NCBI GenBank assembly: GCA_963751955.1
Contig: CAVVWM010000011.1
Location: forward strand, 186,001 to 250,000
Origin: JABDIY01 sp963751955
GTDB lineage: Bacteria > Actinomycetota > Acidimicrobiia > Acidimicrobiales > SZUA-35
Direction: 5' to 3'
Length of the DNA: 64,000 nt
Part shown: positions 16,529 through 25,617 of the stretch, piece by piece
How positions within the stretch are numbered: position 1 is the first letter of the stretch
How the letters are laid out: each line of letters begins with the position of its first letter
The notes under the pieces: model-generated
Database searches by the model: none
Told to the model about the DNA's origin: nothing
The model's input: only the letters and a program-made list of their open reading frames with translations
Program-made: the position numbers and the translations under genes

Positions 16529-17928
16529 GCTGACGTGCCCCCAATGGTCATTTCGATCACGCGCAGAGTCGGCACGCCATCGCCGACAGGAACTCCCTGG
16601 CCGTCCTTGCCGCAGGTTCCGGGAGGGCCCATCTCGAAGTCGTTGCCGACAGCGTCAATCATTTGCAGCACCTTGGGACCGTTCCCGATCAGTTGGCCTT
16701 CTCGGATCGGCTCGTCGATGCGACCGTCCTTGATCATGTACGCCTCGGTCATTCCGAAGACGAAGTCGCCCGAGGACGTATTCACCTGACCTCCACCCAG
16801 CCGAGCCACGTAAACCCCGTGGTTCACACCGGCGATGATCTCCTCAGGTGACTGATCACCGGGTGCCAAGTAGGTATTGGTCATCCGAACCATCGGGAGG
16901 TGGCGGTAACTCTGGCGCCGTCCGTTACCCGATGATGAGCGCCCCTCGGCACGCGCCCTGAGGCTGTCCCACATATAGTTCTTGAGCACGCCGTTCTCGA
17001 TAAGGACATTCCTCGCCGCCGGTTGACCCTCATCGTCGACAGCGAACCGACCCCATTCATCAGGTAGCGTCCCGTCGTCGACGATCGTCACGAGCTCAGA
17101 AGCAACCTTCTCGCCGACCTTGCCCGCAAATGCGGAGGCACCCTTCTTGACGAGATCAGCTTCGAGTCCGTGACCACACGCCTCATGGAAAAGCACCCCA
17201 CCCGAACCCGGACCGATGACCACCGGCATCGTGCCAGACGGAGCGGGTCGGGCATTTACCTTCGTCAACGCCCGCCTTGCCGCCTGCTGAGCTAGCTCGG
17301 TGACGTCGTGCCGATCGAACAGTTCGAACCCAACCGAGTTTCCGATGGTCTCTGAGCCTGTTTGTTGCCCTGCGTCACCGGTGGCAACCGCAGCGACACT
17401 GAACATCGTTCTGGTTTGATCGTCCTCGGATCTGATTCCGTCAGAGTTTGCAACTTGGATCCGACGGCGGATCTCTGCATAACGCGCCGAGACTTGGGTG
17501 ATGGCTTCGTCGACCGCCCTGGCTGCAGCATCGGCGGCTTGGACAAGAGCGACCTTGTCCGCCGCCGGAACATCAGCAGGCCGAATCTGGATCGGTTGTG
17601 GACTGGTGGCGGTTTCTGCGGTCGGCGCTACTGGTCGAGAGCTGACCTCTTTTCCGCCTATTGCGGCAGCTGTCGCCGTATTCACCGCTTCGAGGAGTGA
17701 GCCCCTCCCCAAATCCGAGGTATGAGCGAACCCGACTCGCTCTGCGACAACTGCTCGGATGCCAACGCCACGATCGCGGCTGGAGGAGAGGTTCTCGATC
17801 CGCCGATCGTCGAGATTGACAGACCGGCGCTCGACATCTTCGACGAAGATCTCGACGAACTCTGCTCCGGCCTCCATGCCAGCTGCAAGAACTGCTTCCA
17901 CGTCGTCAGAACCCAACAATGTGTACAT
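16525..17928 (-). CDS. tldD: TldD metalloprotease subunit
   Basis: The 467-residue catalytic partner of TldE. The zinc-site motif HEACGHGLEADLVKKG (HExxxH) is at about residues 243-258. Other family landmarks are ENLSSSRDRGVGIRAVV near the N-terminus, GRRQSYRHLPMVRMTNTYL, and VARLGGGQVNTSSGDFVFG. The ATG at 17928 is the first of the frame with a sensible N-terminus. It is divergent from dxs, with 94 bases between them. The partner tldE follows with a four-base overlap. Confidence 0.95.
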   Translation of the reverse strand: MYTLLGSDDVEAVLAAGMEAGAEFVEIFVEDVERRSVNLDDRRIENLSSSRDRGVGIRAVVAERVGFAHTSDLGRGSLLEAVNTATAAAIGGKEVSSRPVAPTAETATSPQPIQIRPADVPAADKVALVQAADAAARAVDEAITQVSARYAEIRRRIQVANSDGIRSEDDQTRTMFSVAAVATGDAGQQTGSETIGNSVGFELFDRHDVTELAQQAARRALTKVNARPAPSGTMPVVIGPGSGGVLFHEACGHGLEADLVKKGASAFAGKVGEKVASELVTIVDDGTLPDEWGRFAVDDEGQPAARNVLIENGVLKNYMWDSLRARAEGRSSSGNGRRQSYRHLPMVRMTNTYLAPGDQSPEEIIAGVNHGVYVARLGGGQVNTSSGDFVFGMTEAYMIKDGRIDEPIREGQLIGNGPKVLQMIDAVGNDFEMGPPGTCGKDGQGVPVGDGVPTLRVIEMTIGGTSA

Positions 17929-18022
17929 ACGCTCAGAGTAGAGCCCGCGGCGTACGAATCCTGGATCGCAGCGTCGTTGCCATCGGCCCGAGAGGCCTGT
18001 TGATCGCCGCTACTGCTAGCTT

Positions 18023-19885
18023 GTGGAGGTGGTGAAACCGTCTACCTCGCTTCTCGACGAGATCAACGACCCGGCTGACCTCAGGACTCTGACCTATGAG
18101 CAGTTGTACAAGCTCAGCGAGGAGATCCGCGCCTTCATCGTCGACGCCGTAACCCGAACCGGTGGCCATCTCGGCTCGAACCTGGGCGCGGTCGAACTCA
18201 CAATTGCGCTTCACCGCGTCCTGCAGTCCCCCAACGATGTGATCTTGTGGGACACCGGACACCAGGCCTATGTCCACAAGCTGTTGACCGGACGTCGAAA
18301 AGGTTTCGACGAGCTGCGCCAGGCCGGCGGCATGAGCGGCTATCCCAGCCGCTCGGAATCCGAACACGATTGGATCGAGAACAGCCACGCCAGCACGGCA
18401 CTCAGCTACGCACATGGTCTCTCGGCTGCGTTCAAGGCCACGGGAGCCAACCGGAGAGTTGTTGCTGTCATCGGCGACGGATCCATGACCGGAGGCATGG
18501 CCTACGAAGGACTCAACAACCTCGGTCACTCGAGCAGCGATGTGACCATCGTTCTCAACGACAACGGCCGCTCGTATGGCCCCACGGTTTCGTTGCTCTC
18601 GGATTCGCTGGTCAAGATTCGATCCAACCCGATCTACATGGCGCGGCAACGCAAGCTCGAGTCGTTCACAGAGACGCTTCCACTCGTCGGACCCGCGGCC
18701 TACGCCGGCTTGCGTGCCTGGAAGGCTGCGGTGCGCGAGGCGTTCGAACCGAAAGCGTTTTTCGAACAGCTCGGTGTCCGCTACATGGGCCCCTTCGACG
18801 GCCACGACATTGCGTCGCTCGAACAGTCTCTGTTGAACGCAGCCAAGTTCGAAGGCCCGGTTGTGCTGCACGTCCTCACAACGAAAGGGCGTGGCTACGC
18901 ACCTGCGGAGAACGACTCGATCAAAAACATGCACGACACCTCCGAAATGAAACCGGGTAGCTACACCGACGCATTCAGCAAGGCAATGGTCGAACTCGGA
19001 GAGGCTCACGATGACGTTGTAGCAATTACGGCCGCCATGCCCGATAGCACCGGGCTCCTGCCGTTCCGAGAGCAGTTTCCCGATCGAACATTCGACGTCG
19101 GCATCGCCGAACAGCATGCGGTCACATTCGCCGCTGGCCTCGCCATGGGCGGCCTCCGCCCGGTCTTTGCTGTCTACAGCACCTTCCTCACCAGAGCTTT
19201 CGATCAGGTGAATCTCGACGTTGGCCTTCATGGTCAGCCCGTCATCTTCTGCCTGGACCGCGCCGGAATCACCGGTGACGACGGACCATCACATCATGGT
19301 GTACTCGACCTCGTCCTGATGTCGAAAGTCCCCAATATGACCATCCTCTGTCCCAGCAGTTATCAAGAGCTCGAGCAGATGTTGTTCGACGCATACAAAC
19401 TCGATCGTGGCCCTGTTTGCATTCGGTGGCCCAAGACCAGTGCGATCCAGCGCCAGCCCTCCGAGGTCGGCCGTGGCCTCTCCGCCCGCAAGGGACGCAT
19501 TGGCAGCACCGACGTGTGTTTCATCGGGGTGGGGAAGATGTTCAACATCGCAATCGCCGCAGCCGACATCCTAGCCTTGGAGGGAATCGACGCTACGGTC
19601 TGGGACCCGCGGGCCGCTCGACCCCTGGACCCGGAGATGCTCGAGGATGCTGCGGGACATCGCCTGGTGATCACTGCCGAGGACGGATATCGCGAAGGCG
19701 GAATCGGGTCGGCGATCGCCGCTGAAATCAGCGATCGCACCACCGTCCAGATCATGGGCGTGCCGACTACCTATCTGCCCCATGCAAAGCCAGACTCGAT
19801 TCTCGCAACGTTGGGCCTGGATGCCGAGGGGCTCGCATCGACCGCTCGCGATGGAGTACAGGTCCGAGCAGCTGGAGTTGCCTAG
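18023..19885 (+). CDS. dxs: 1-deoxy-D-xylulose-5-phosphate synthase
   Basis: A 620-residue thiamine-diphosphate enzyme condensing pyruvate and glyceraldehyde-3-phosphate in the first step of the MEP isoprenoid pathway. Signatures: DTGHQAYVHKLLTGR, the ThDP/Mg motif GDGSMTGGMAYEGLNN through NDNGRSYGPTVS, the catalytic-Glu region VGIAEQHAVTFAAGLAMGG, and LDRAGITGDDGPSHHG. Length is standard. A GTG at 18023 and another at 18032 are possible starts; the purine-rich GGAGG at 18025 is too close to either to decide. The stop overlaps the convergent GGDEF-EAL gene by four bases. Confidence 0.95.
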   Translation: MEVVKPSTSLLDEINDPADLRTLTYEQLYKLSEEIRAFIVDAVTRTGGHLGSNLGAVELTIALHRVLQSPNDVILWDTGHQAYVHKLLTGRRKGFDELRQAGGMSGYPSRSESEHDWIENSHASTALSYAHGLSAAFKATGANRRVVAVIGDGSMTGGMAYEGLNNLGHSSSDVTIVLNDNGRSYGPTVSLLSDSLVKIRSNPIYMARQRKLESFTETLPLVGPAAYAGLRAWKAAVREAFEPKAFFEQLGVRYMGPFDGHDIASLEQSLLNAAKFEGPVVLHVLTTKGRGYAPAENDSIKNMHDTSEMKPGSYTDAFSKAMVELGEAHDDVVAITAAMPDSTGLLPFREQFPDRTFDVGIAEQHAVTFAAGLAMGGLRPVFAVYSTFLTRAFDQVNLDVGLHGQPVIFCLDRAGITGDDGPSHHGVLDLVLMSKVPNMTILCPSSYQELEQMLFDAYKLDRGPVCIRWPKTSAIQRQPSEVGRGLSARKGRIGSTDVCFIGVGKMFNIAIAAADILALEGIDATVWDPRAARPLDPEMLEDAAGHRLVITAEDGYREGGIGSAIAAEISDRTTVQIMGVPTTYLPHAKPDSILATLGLDAEGLASTARDGVQVRAAGVA

Positions 19886-21264
19886 CCCAGCGCGGTTTTG
19901 GCCTGCTTGACTATGAGCTCGAGATCGCGGCTTATCTGGCTGTCGGGAGCCGGTTTGCCAAAGAGAAAGCCTTGAGCGAGATCGCAGTCGGCCTCCCGCA
20001 AGATGCGGGCCTGGTCCTGGGTTTCGACGCCTTCGGCGATCACGTAACAGCCCAAGTCGTGAGCCATCCGAATCAGCGCTGTCACGATGACCCGGTCTTC
20101 TTCTGCGAGGCCAAGCCCTTTCACAAGGATCCGCGGGAGTCGTATGACATCGAAACGGCATCGACGCAACAAGTCGGGAGATCCGTACCCGACACCGAAG
20201 TCCTCCAATGCGATACCGACACCCTCGGCTTTGACTTGCTGGAGCGAGGGCCACAGGAGATTGAGTTGTGGTCCGGCCGTGTGGCCGTTCACGTCGAGCA
20301 AGACCTGGGTCGGACGAAGGTTGGATTCGTGAATGGCATCGAGGACAACGTTCACGAATCGTTCGTCTCGAACGAAGCTGGCATCAAGGTTGGTGGATCC
20401 GAACAGGCTCGGAGTGTTGAGTCGTCGCGACCAGTTGCTGGTGTGCCTGGTGCATTGGCGAAGAACCCAAGCGTGCATCGGCACAACGATCGGTGATGCT
20501 CGCAGGGCGTCCAGGAATGCACCGGGGGCGATGAGCTCGGCCCCGTTTGGGCCTGCGTCGGGCGAGAGCCATCTCAAGACGGCTTCGAATCCGACCACAG
20601 TTCCTGAGGTCATCGAGACGATCGGCTGGTAATAGAGCTGAAACTCGTTGTTGTCAAAGGCTCGCTGGAGGCGGACCGCCAGGACGTCAGGCTTGCGTCG
20701 TGCCCCGTAGGTCTCGTCACGAACGACGATACGGCGCGACTTCTGGGTACGAGCCTCGGCCAGTGCGGCCTCGGAATCAACCAGAAGCAACCGCTCACTT
20801 AGATCTGGATCGGACAGCACCCCGGAAACGGCAACCTCAACCGGAACCACGAACGCCTCGAACGTTACCTGTTGAGGCAGGGCAGCAACGAGGTTCTCGG
20901 CGGTTCGTTCCATTTCATCGGAACCGAAGACGCCGGGCCAGATCACGGCGAACTCTGAACCCAGGTAGCGAGCAAGTTGGCCTCGGGCACTAACCGCAGT
21001 CGTCAGAGATTCCGCGACCGCCTGCAGGACCTCGTCACCGACAGCTGAGCCATAGCCACTGTTGATCTCCGCGAGGTTGGCGACAGAGACCAGAAACATT
21101 CCGAATCGATCACCGGTGCGCCGGTTTCGAACGAGCTGATGAGATATCCACTCCTCGAGTTGCCAACGATCAGGAAGTCCCGTGAGCCCGTCGGTCTGCT
21201 CGACAAGATCACCAAAGAGCCCATCTGACTCCTGGACTTCATCGGTTGAGCGGCGAAACACCAT
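19882..21264 (-). CDS. GGDEF-EAL domain protein, both active sites degenerate
   Basis: A 460-residue protein with an N-terminal GGDEF domain (DGLTGLPDRWQLEEW; signature position reads YLGSEF instead of GGDEF) and a C-terminal EAL domain. In the EAL domain the signature reads EAVLRW, the Asn site NLDASF is kept, the usual ELTE-type Glu reads LLDVNG, the DDFGTGYSS loop reads EDFGVGYGS (first Asp to Glu), and AEGVET and QGFLFGKP are kept. It therefore looks catalytically weak or inactive but may still bind c-di-GMP. The ATG at 21264 has GGAG seven bases upstream and is preferred over a TTG at 21276. No membrane segment. Confidence 0.85.
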   Translation of the reverse strand: MVFRRSTDEVQESDGLFGDLVEQTDGLTGLPDRWQLEEWISHQLVRNRRTGDRFGMFLVSVANLAEINSGYGSAVGDEVLQAVAESLTTAVSARGQLARYLGSEFAVIWPGVFGSDEMERTAENLVAALPQQVTFEAFVVPVEVAVSGVLSDPDLSERLLLVDSEAALAEARTQKSRRIVVRDETYGARRKPDVLAVRLQRAFDNNEFQLYYQPIVSMTSGTVVGFEAVLRWLSPDAGPNGAELIAPGAFLDALRASPIVVPMHAWVLRQCTRHTSNWSRRLNTPSLFGSTNLDASFVRDERFVNVVLDAIHESNLRPTQVLLDVNGHTAGPQLNLLWPSLQQVKAEGVGIALEDFGVGYGSPDLLRRCRFDVIRLPRILVKGLGLAEEDRVIVTALIRMAHDLGCYVIAEGVETQDQARILREADCDLAQGFLFGKPAPDSQISRDLELIVKQAKTALG

Positions 21265-21376
21265 CGAGAACTCCAATGGAAACGGACCTGCGAGGTGCGC
21301 AGATGCACTCCTCTTGTGGTCTTATGATCGGCCACGCGTCGACCGCCTTGAGCCAAGATCGCCTGCTTCTAGACGT

Positions 21377-22210
21377 TTATCGATCCGATGAGGTTGTCTC
21401 CCGGATCAAGATTTCCTGGGAGATAGTGGCTACATGGGTTCCATCAGCCGAGAAAAGCCGACCGGCTGACAGCCCTCGCGAATTGACCAGCGTCTGTGCC
21501 TCTGCGTCGGACAAGATCCACTGGGTCGGATCGCATGGCCGATGGAAGTGCATGGCGTGGTCCAAGCTGGCACCAACAAAGTGCTCGATGAAGTCAGCTC
21601 TACTCACCGGACGAGGGTGAATTGACCTTGGCGGCTCGCTCATCACAGTGTCAGATATGAACGCGAGGGCGCACGCCGCGATCCGCGGATCCTCGATCTT
21701 TGGCGTTCGGGCCATGCGTATCCACGTGAGCACACGCCCGCTCTGGTTGAAGACCTTTCTCCGCTCGGCCAGGTTCCCCCAGCCTTCATCGGGTACCGAA
21801 GCGGGATCGGCTGCCCCGGGCATTTCCACCGGAGTCACGTCGGCAGCACCCGGTTCACCCAGTTGGAACGATGCCGACAGATGCAGGATCGCACCGCTGC
21901 TCTGTCTCGCTACCACACTGCGAGCCACGAAACTCCGTCCATTTCTCAGCCGGTCGACTTCGAATCGGATTGGCTCTGCATGGGAACCACCCCGAATGAA
22001 GTATGCGTGAAGCGAATGCGGGGCGTAGCTCTCATCGACAGTGAACATCGCGGCCCGCAGCGCCTGAGCGATCACTTGTCCACCGAAAATTCGGCCCCAG
22101 GGATACTCGGGAGCGATTCCGACGTATGTGTCGGGACCGTGCTGTTCCAGGTCGAGTATTTGTTCGAACGTTACGTCGTCTACCAGGATGCCGCTACGAA
22201 GATGATCCAT
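21377..22210 (-). CDS. tesB: Acyl-CoA thioesterase II (TesB type)
   Basis: A 277-residue double-hotdog thioesterase hydrolysing acyl-CoA. Family landmarks: GRIFGGQVIAQAL, HSLHAYFIRGG, NGRSFVARSVVARQSSGAIL in the first hotdog, and SLDHAMHFHRPCDPTQWIL and GRLFSADGTHVATISQEILIR in the second. It lies 52 bases downstream of an acidic unknown protein on the same strand. Confidence 0.92.
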   Translation of the reverse strand: MDHLRSGILVDDVTFEQILDLEQHGPDTYVGIAPEYPWGRIFGGQVIAQALRAAMFTVDESYAPHSLHAYFIRGGSHAEPIRFEVDRLRNGRSFVARSVVARQSSGAILHLSASFQLGEPGAADVTPVEMPGAADPASVPDEGWGNLAERRKVFNQSGRVLTWIRMARTPKIEDPRIAACALAFISDTVMSEPPRSIHPRPVSRADFIEHFVGASLDHAMHFHRPCDPTQWILSDAEAQTLVNSRGLSAGRLFSADGTHVATISQEILIRETTSSDR

Positions 22211-22262
22211 CGCACGCCATCATGCCGGTCCATCAGTCGGCCATCCACCGAAATTCGGCGGA

Positions 22263-23747
22263 TTAGCGGAAGGGGTTGACGTCGAAGTCGGGATTGAAGC
22301 CGACCGTTCCATCCATGCCGTCAGGCGCAGGTCCCTCAGGCGCTGAGCTCTCCGGCGGCATGGCTGACTGCCCGGACTCGCCGTCATAATCGACGGTCGG
22401 CGAAGCGTCATGGTCGGCGGAGTGACTGATCGGCAGATCGTCCCCGAAACGGGCGTGATCGGAGGGACCCGACCTCCGACGGTCGAAGATCGAAGGAAAG
22501 TTCGGATCATCGGTCTGACGCCGCTCGTCACTCGACGTAGTGGGCTCCGTTGCAGGCATCGGTGTCGAGGCTTCCGCTACTACAGATTGATCATCGGCTG
22601 GAGCAGCAATATCGGCGCTTGGTGAGGCCGTGGTCGGCTCCTGCGCATCCGCTGGCAGCGCAGATCCAGTCTCGATCTGGCGACGGAGCGCTCGGTGCTG
22701 AAGACGCCCGAATCGCGCATAGATCGGTTGATCTATCTCAGCATCGGGGGCATCAATTACACCCTCAAACTGCGGCACACTGTCGGACATCCCCTCCTCA
22801 GCTTGTTCGGACATGTAGATCGGCGTGTCGGCGACTGTTTCCTGGGCTGTCGCCCACGCTGCTGCTTCCACCGAGGATGCAGCAATCTCCGATGACGGAT
22901 CCTCACTCAATGGATCCGCTTGAACAAGGGACTCCGGGGAATCTGGTGGCGTTCCATAGGAGACTGGGGTTGGATCAAAGGTGATATCGACCCCACCGAC
23001 AACAGTTATGTCGGCCGGGAGTTCAACCTCGTCCGGATCGATCTCAACCGCCAGCGTTGCGCCAAGATGTTCCAGTTCTTCCTCGGTGAGGTGTCCATCG
23101 GACACAGCCGAATCGTTCTCAATCGGCTCGTCGTCAGGATTGAAGGCATCGTGGTGATACTGGGGCTCACGGTAGCCGTCGGGAACGTCCTCGGCCCTGG
23201 CGTTGTTGAGGGAGGCAAGCGCTCGACGCTCGTCAGCGGTGGTCTCAAATCGGGTGCCCTGACCACCGGAATCGAACCCGACGGGTGCGAACTCGGCACC
23301 GCCTGGCGGCATGCGAACCTCCAGTTCGATTGCGATCTGACGAAGCACGTCGGCCTCGGTGTAACTGACCGGATCGAGTTGGTGCGTACCATTCAGGGTC
23401 CTGATCTGCAGACGTCCAGAACGTGCGTCGGAACGAACTGCAACGATCGAGTCCAATTCGATCTTGCGCTGGGTCGTCCCGGCTCGCTTGCCCTGTTGGA
23501 GCATTTCGATGCACTGTTCTGCCGAAGCTCTGAACTGGCGTGTTTGCTCGACGAAATACTCACGGCTGAGTCCGTAGACAACATGGCAGTCGCGTTCGAC
23601 CCCACGACGGCGTCCACCATCGAGACGGGAAACGGTCCAAACGAGCAGGTCATCGGTAGTCGACCAGAGCGCTGTCGATTCGGTCCGAGACTCTCCGGGC
23701 TCGGAGCCCAGCTGGTGATGAGCCTGAGCGGCGGTATTCGTGTTCAC
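22263..23747 (-). CDS. Large acidic protein of unknown function
   Basis: A 494-residue protein starting with GTG at 23747. Residues about 25-150 look globular, with alternating hydrophobic strands (DDLLVWTVSRLDGG, HVVYGLSREYFVEQ, KIELDSIVAVRSDARSGRLQIRTLNG), followed by an EADVLRQIAIELEVRM segment. From about residue 180 to the end it is rich in Asp, Glu, Pro, Ser and Thr, with no Cys and little hydrophobic content, and so is probably disordered. The N-terminal pattern could be a PH-like domain, but this is only an impression. tesB is downstream; a tRNA gene is divergent upstream. No function is assigned. Confidence 0.6.
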   Translation of the reverse strand: MNTNTAAQAHHQLGSEPGESRTESTALWSTTDDLLVWTVSRLDGGRRRGVERDCHVVYGLSREYFVEQTRQFRASAEQCIEMLQQGKRAGTTQRKIELDSIVAVRSDARSGRLQIRTLNGTHQLDPVSYTEADVLRQIAIELEVRMPPGGAEFAPVGFDSGGQGTRFETTADERRALASLNNARAEDVPDGYREPQYHHDAFNPDDEPIENDSAVSDGHLTEEELEHLGATLAVEIDPDEVELPADITVVGGVDITFDPTPVSYGTPPDSPESLVQADPLSEDPSSEIAASSVEAAAWATAQETVADTPIYMSEQAEEGMSDSVPQFEGVIDAPDAEIDQPIYARFGRLQHRALRRQIETGSALPADAQEPTTASPSADIAAPADDQSVVAEASTPMPATEPTTSSDERRQTDDPNFPSIFDRRRSGPSDHARFGDDLPISHSADHDASPTVDYDGESGQSAMPPESSAPEGPAPDGMDGTVGFNPDFDVNPFR

Positions 23748-23882
23748 AAGCGTCTATCGGCGTTCCTGGACGCTTCATAAGAAATATTTCGCACCAGCGG
23801 AGCGACAATTCCTGAAGCAAACCCCTGTGCGGATAGAGCCATGGGCCGCTAAAGTCTTGGCTCCAACCTCTTGAAGAGGGCT

Positions 23883-23955
23883 GGGGCTTTAGCTCAGTTG
23901 GTAGAGCGCTTCCATGGCATGGAAGAGGTCAGGAGTTCAATTCTCCTAAGCTCCA
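23883..23955 (+). tRNA. tRNA-Ala (anticodon GGC)
   Basis: Acceptor GGGGCTT pairs with AAGCTCC. The D-arm is GCTCAGTTGGTAGAGC, the anticodon stem CTTCC/GGAAG with loop ATGGCAT (anticodon GGC), and the T-arm has AGTTCAATTCT. Discriminator A is at 23955; CCA is not encoded. It reads GCC/GCU alanine codons and is the second alanine tRNA in the window. Confidence 0.95.
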
Positions 23956-24095
23956 CTATTCGTTCCCGGTCTTGGTCCGCCGCGGATGTCACCGGATCGC
24001 AAGGGACAGATGTCAGCGGTTTTGGCTACCATTTCGGGTGAGCCAACAAATACTCTGCGAACATGTAGTACGCAGGACAGCTCCTGGAGAATGCT

Positions 24096-24482
24096 CTGTT
24101 AGATCCAACCGAAGAACGACGTCGCTCCGAGAAACAGATTCGGGATCAGGTCGGCCTCGCGATCGACGCCGCTGCTGACCGCAAGGCCGACGATACTCAG
24201 GCCTTCTTTGTAGGAGAGGTGATAGGCATCACCGATTGGTTCGTCGTCACGAGCGGATCGAGTCCTCGCCAGGTGCGGGCGATCGTTGAGAACATCGAGC
24301 GGGAATTGACAACACAGTCTGGAATCAAACCGCTGCGAATCGAAGGTCTGGACTCGCTGACGTGGGTTCTGATGGACTTCGGTGGCTTCGTCGTGCATGT
24401 GTTCCATCAGGAATCTCGGACGTACTACAACCTGGAGCGACTGTGGTCCGACGTGCCTCGCTTCGAACCCCAATCTGCATAA
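24096..24482 (+). CDS. rsfS: Ribosomal silencing factor RsfS, start codon unusual
   Basis: A protein of about 128 residues of the RsfS/YbeB/Iojap family, which binds uL14 and blocks subunit joining in starvation. The diagnostic part is clear: GLAIDAAADRKADDTQAFFV, ITDWFVVTSGSSPRQVRAIVENIERE, GLDSLTWVLMDFGGFVVHVF and YYNLERLW. The frame is open from 24069 but contains no ATG, GTG or TTG before 24219, which is too late. A CTG at 24096 has GGAGA at 24086-24090, five bases upstream, and is taken as the working start; a base lost after the ATG at 24091 is the alternative. The gene is convergent with nadD-LytR_C, 46 bases away. Confidence 0.8.
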   Translation: MLDPTEERRRSEKQIRDQVGLAIDAAADRKADDTQAFFVGEVIGITDWFVVTSGSSPRQVRAIVENIERELTTQSGIKPLRIEGLDSLTWVLMDFGGFVVHVFHQESRTYYNLERLWSDVPRFEPQSA

Positions 24483-24528
24483 TCACCAGTCTGTCCAGTT
24501 CCAACCGTGCGGCATGGAACATCAGGCT

Positions 24529-25617
24529 CTAAGAGTCGGACTCCCACGCACCGAAATGAGCCGGGTAATCGGGCCCCAACTGCAGCACGATCGGATCACC
24601 CGGCAGCTGTGTGTCCGACGGCAAGATCGGCACGCCGGCAAAGGCAGCAGCGAGTACCTCGGCCTCGTCCGAACCGATTTCGATCCGGAACGCAGTTGGG
24701 GCGCTATCGAAGACCGCACCATTTGAAATCGAAACCACTTCGACGCCAAGGCGCCCGATGGAACGCGCCGCGGCGTCCAGATCGGCTTCGCCAGTTCGAT
24801 CCTCGATCTGGACCCTGAACCGGCCGCCGACACTGTTACCCGCAGGAAACGCCACGACTCGGCGAATCAAAGCCTCAGTCCGATCGGTGCTGGCCACCGG
24901 TGCCCCATCGTCGCCTCTTTCGAGGGGTAGGACCACTACTTCGTGCGGTCCATCAGACAGCGACGCAATGATGCGGCTAAGAGGATCAGCTGTCTCGGCT
25001 GGGGGGTTGCCGAGCAACTCGAGCCAGAACAGCTCGCGGCGAACCAACGCCGCCAGCGAATCCGAACCATCAACAGTGCGACCCAGGAAAGCCGATGTGG
25101 TCGCTCCTCTCACTTCGACCTGGCCGACCTCGAACAGAACCTCACCGGATGAGTCCGGAACCGGATCGGGATTGTTGAGGGCATATGCGGTCTGGCCCAA
25201 CAGCATCGACCAGCGGTCGCCGTCGACGGTTTCGACGACTGGGATTCGCAACTGCAGAGTCTCCGCGACAGCATCGACCGCCGCCTGAGGCGACAGTGTT
25301 TGCAGTGTCTGGCCCGGAGCTACCTCCAGCTCGGCAGGGATCAGCACAACCGCTCCACCGCGTGCGGTCTTGCCAATGCTGATGACCACAGCGATGCCGG
25401 TGATCTCCGGTCCATCCATTTCGACCACTCCGACAACCGGCGTCGGATCAACGAGCGCCACCCATCCGGGTGACTCGGGTCCGGGATCCTCGATGAAGGT
25501 TCCGGTTCTCGTGTCGAGCAAAGTGCGAAAGCCCAGATAGCCCAGAAGCGGAATCGCAAGGAACAGCAATATCTCGGCGAGGGCGAAGATCCGCTTCCTC
25601 CTCCCCTCGACTTTCAT
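24529..25617 (-). CDS. Membrane-anchored LytR_C-domain protein
   Basis: A 362-residue protein. A basic N-terminus (MKVEGRRKRIF) precedes one transmembrane helix (about residues 12-31). The long extracytoplasmic part contains VALVDPTPVVGVVEMD and VLIPAELEVAPGQTLQTL, and the C-terminus (about residues 270-355) matches the LytR_C pattern (RFRVQIEDRTGEADLDAAARSIGRLGVEVVSISNGA). The middle may be a remnant of an LCP (LytR-CpsA-Psr) fold, but the Arg/Asp catalytic set was not found. The ATG at 25617 overlaps the nadD stop (ATGA). The nadD-LytR-type-rsfS neighbourhood is common in Actinobacteria. Confidence 0.7.
   Translation of the reverse strand: MKVEGRRKRIFALAEILLFLAIPLLGYLGFRTLLDTRTGTFIEDPGPESPGWVALVDPTPVVGVVEMDGPEITGIAVVISIGKTARGGAVVLIPAELEVAPGQTLQTLSPQAAVDAVAETLQLRIPVVETVDGDRWSMLLGQTAYALNNPDPVPDSSGEVLFEVGQVEVRGATTSAFLGRTVDGSDSLAALVRRELFWLELLGNPPAETADPLSRIIASLSDGPHEVVVLPLERGDDGAPVASTDRTEALIRRVVAFPAGNSVGGRFRVQIEDRTGEADLDAAARSIGRLGVEVVSISNGAVFDSAPTAFRIEIGSDEAEVLAAAFAGVPILPSDTQLPGDPIVLQLGPDYPAHFGAWESDS

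Noticed and set aside
17933..19231. 432-codon open frame on the minus strand opposite dxs
   Set aside because: It lies wholly within the conserved dxs gene on the other strand and its sequence has no family resemblance; high G+C keeps antisense frames open.
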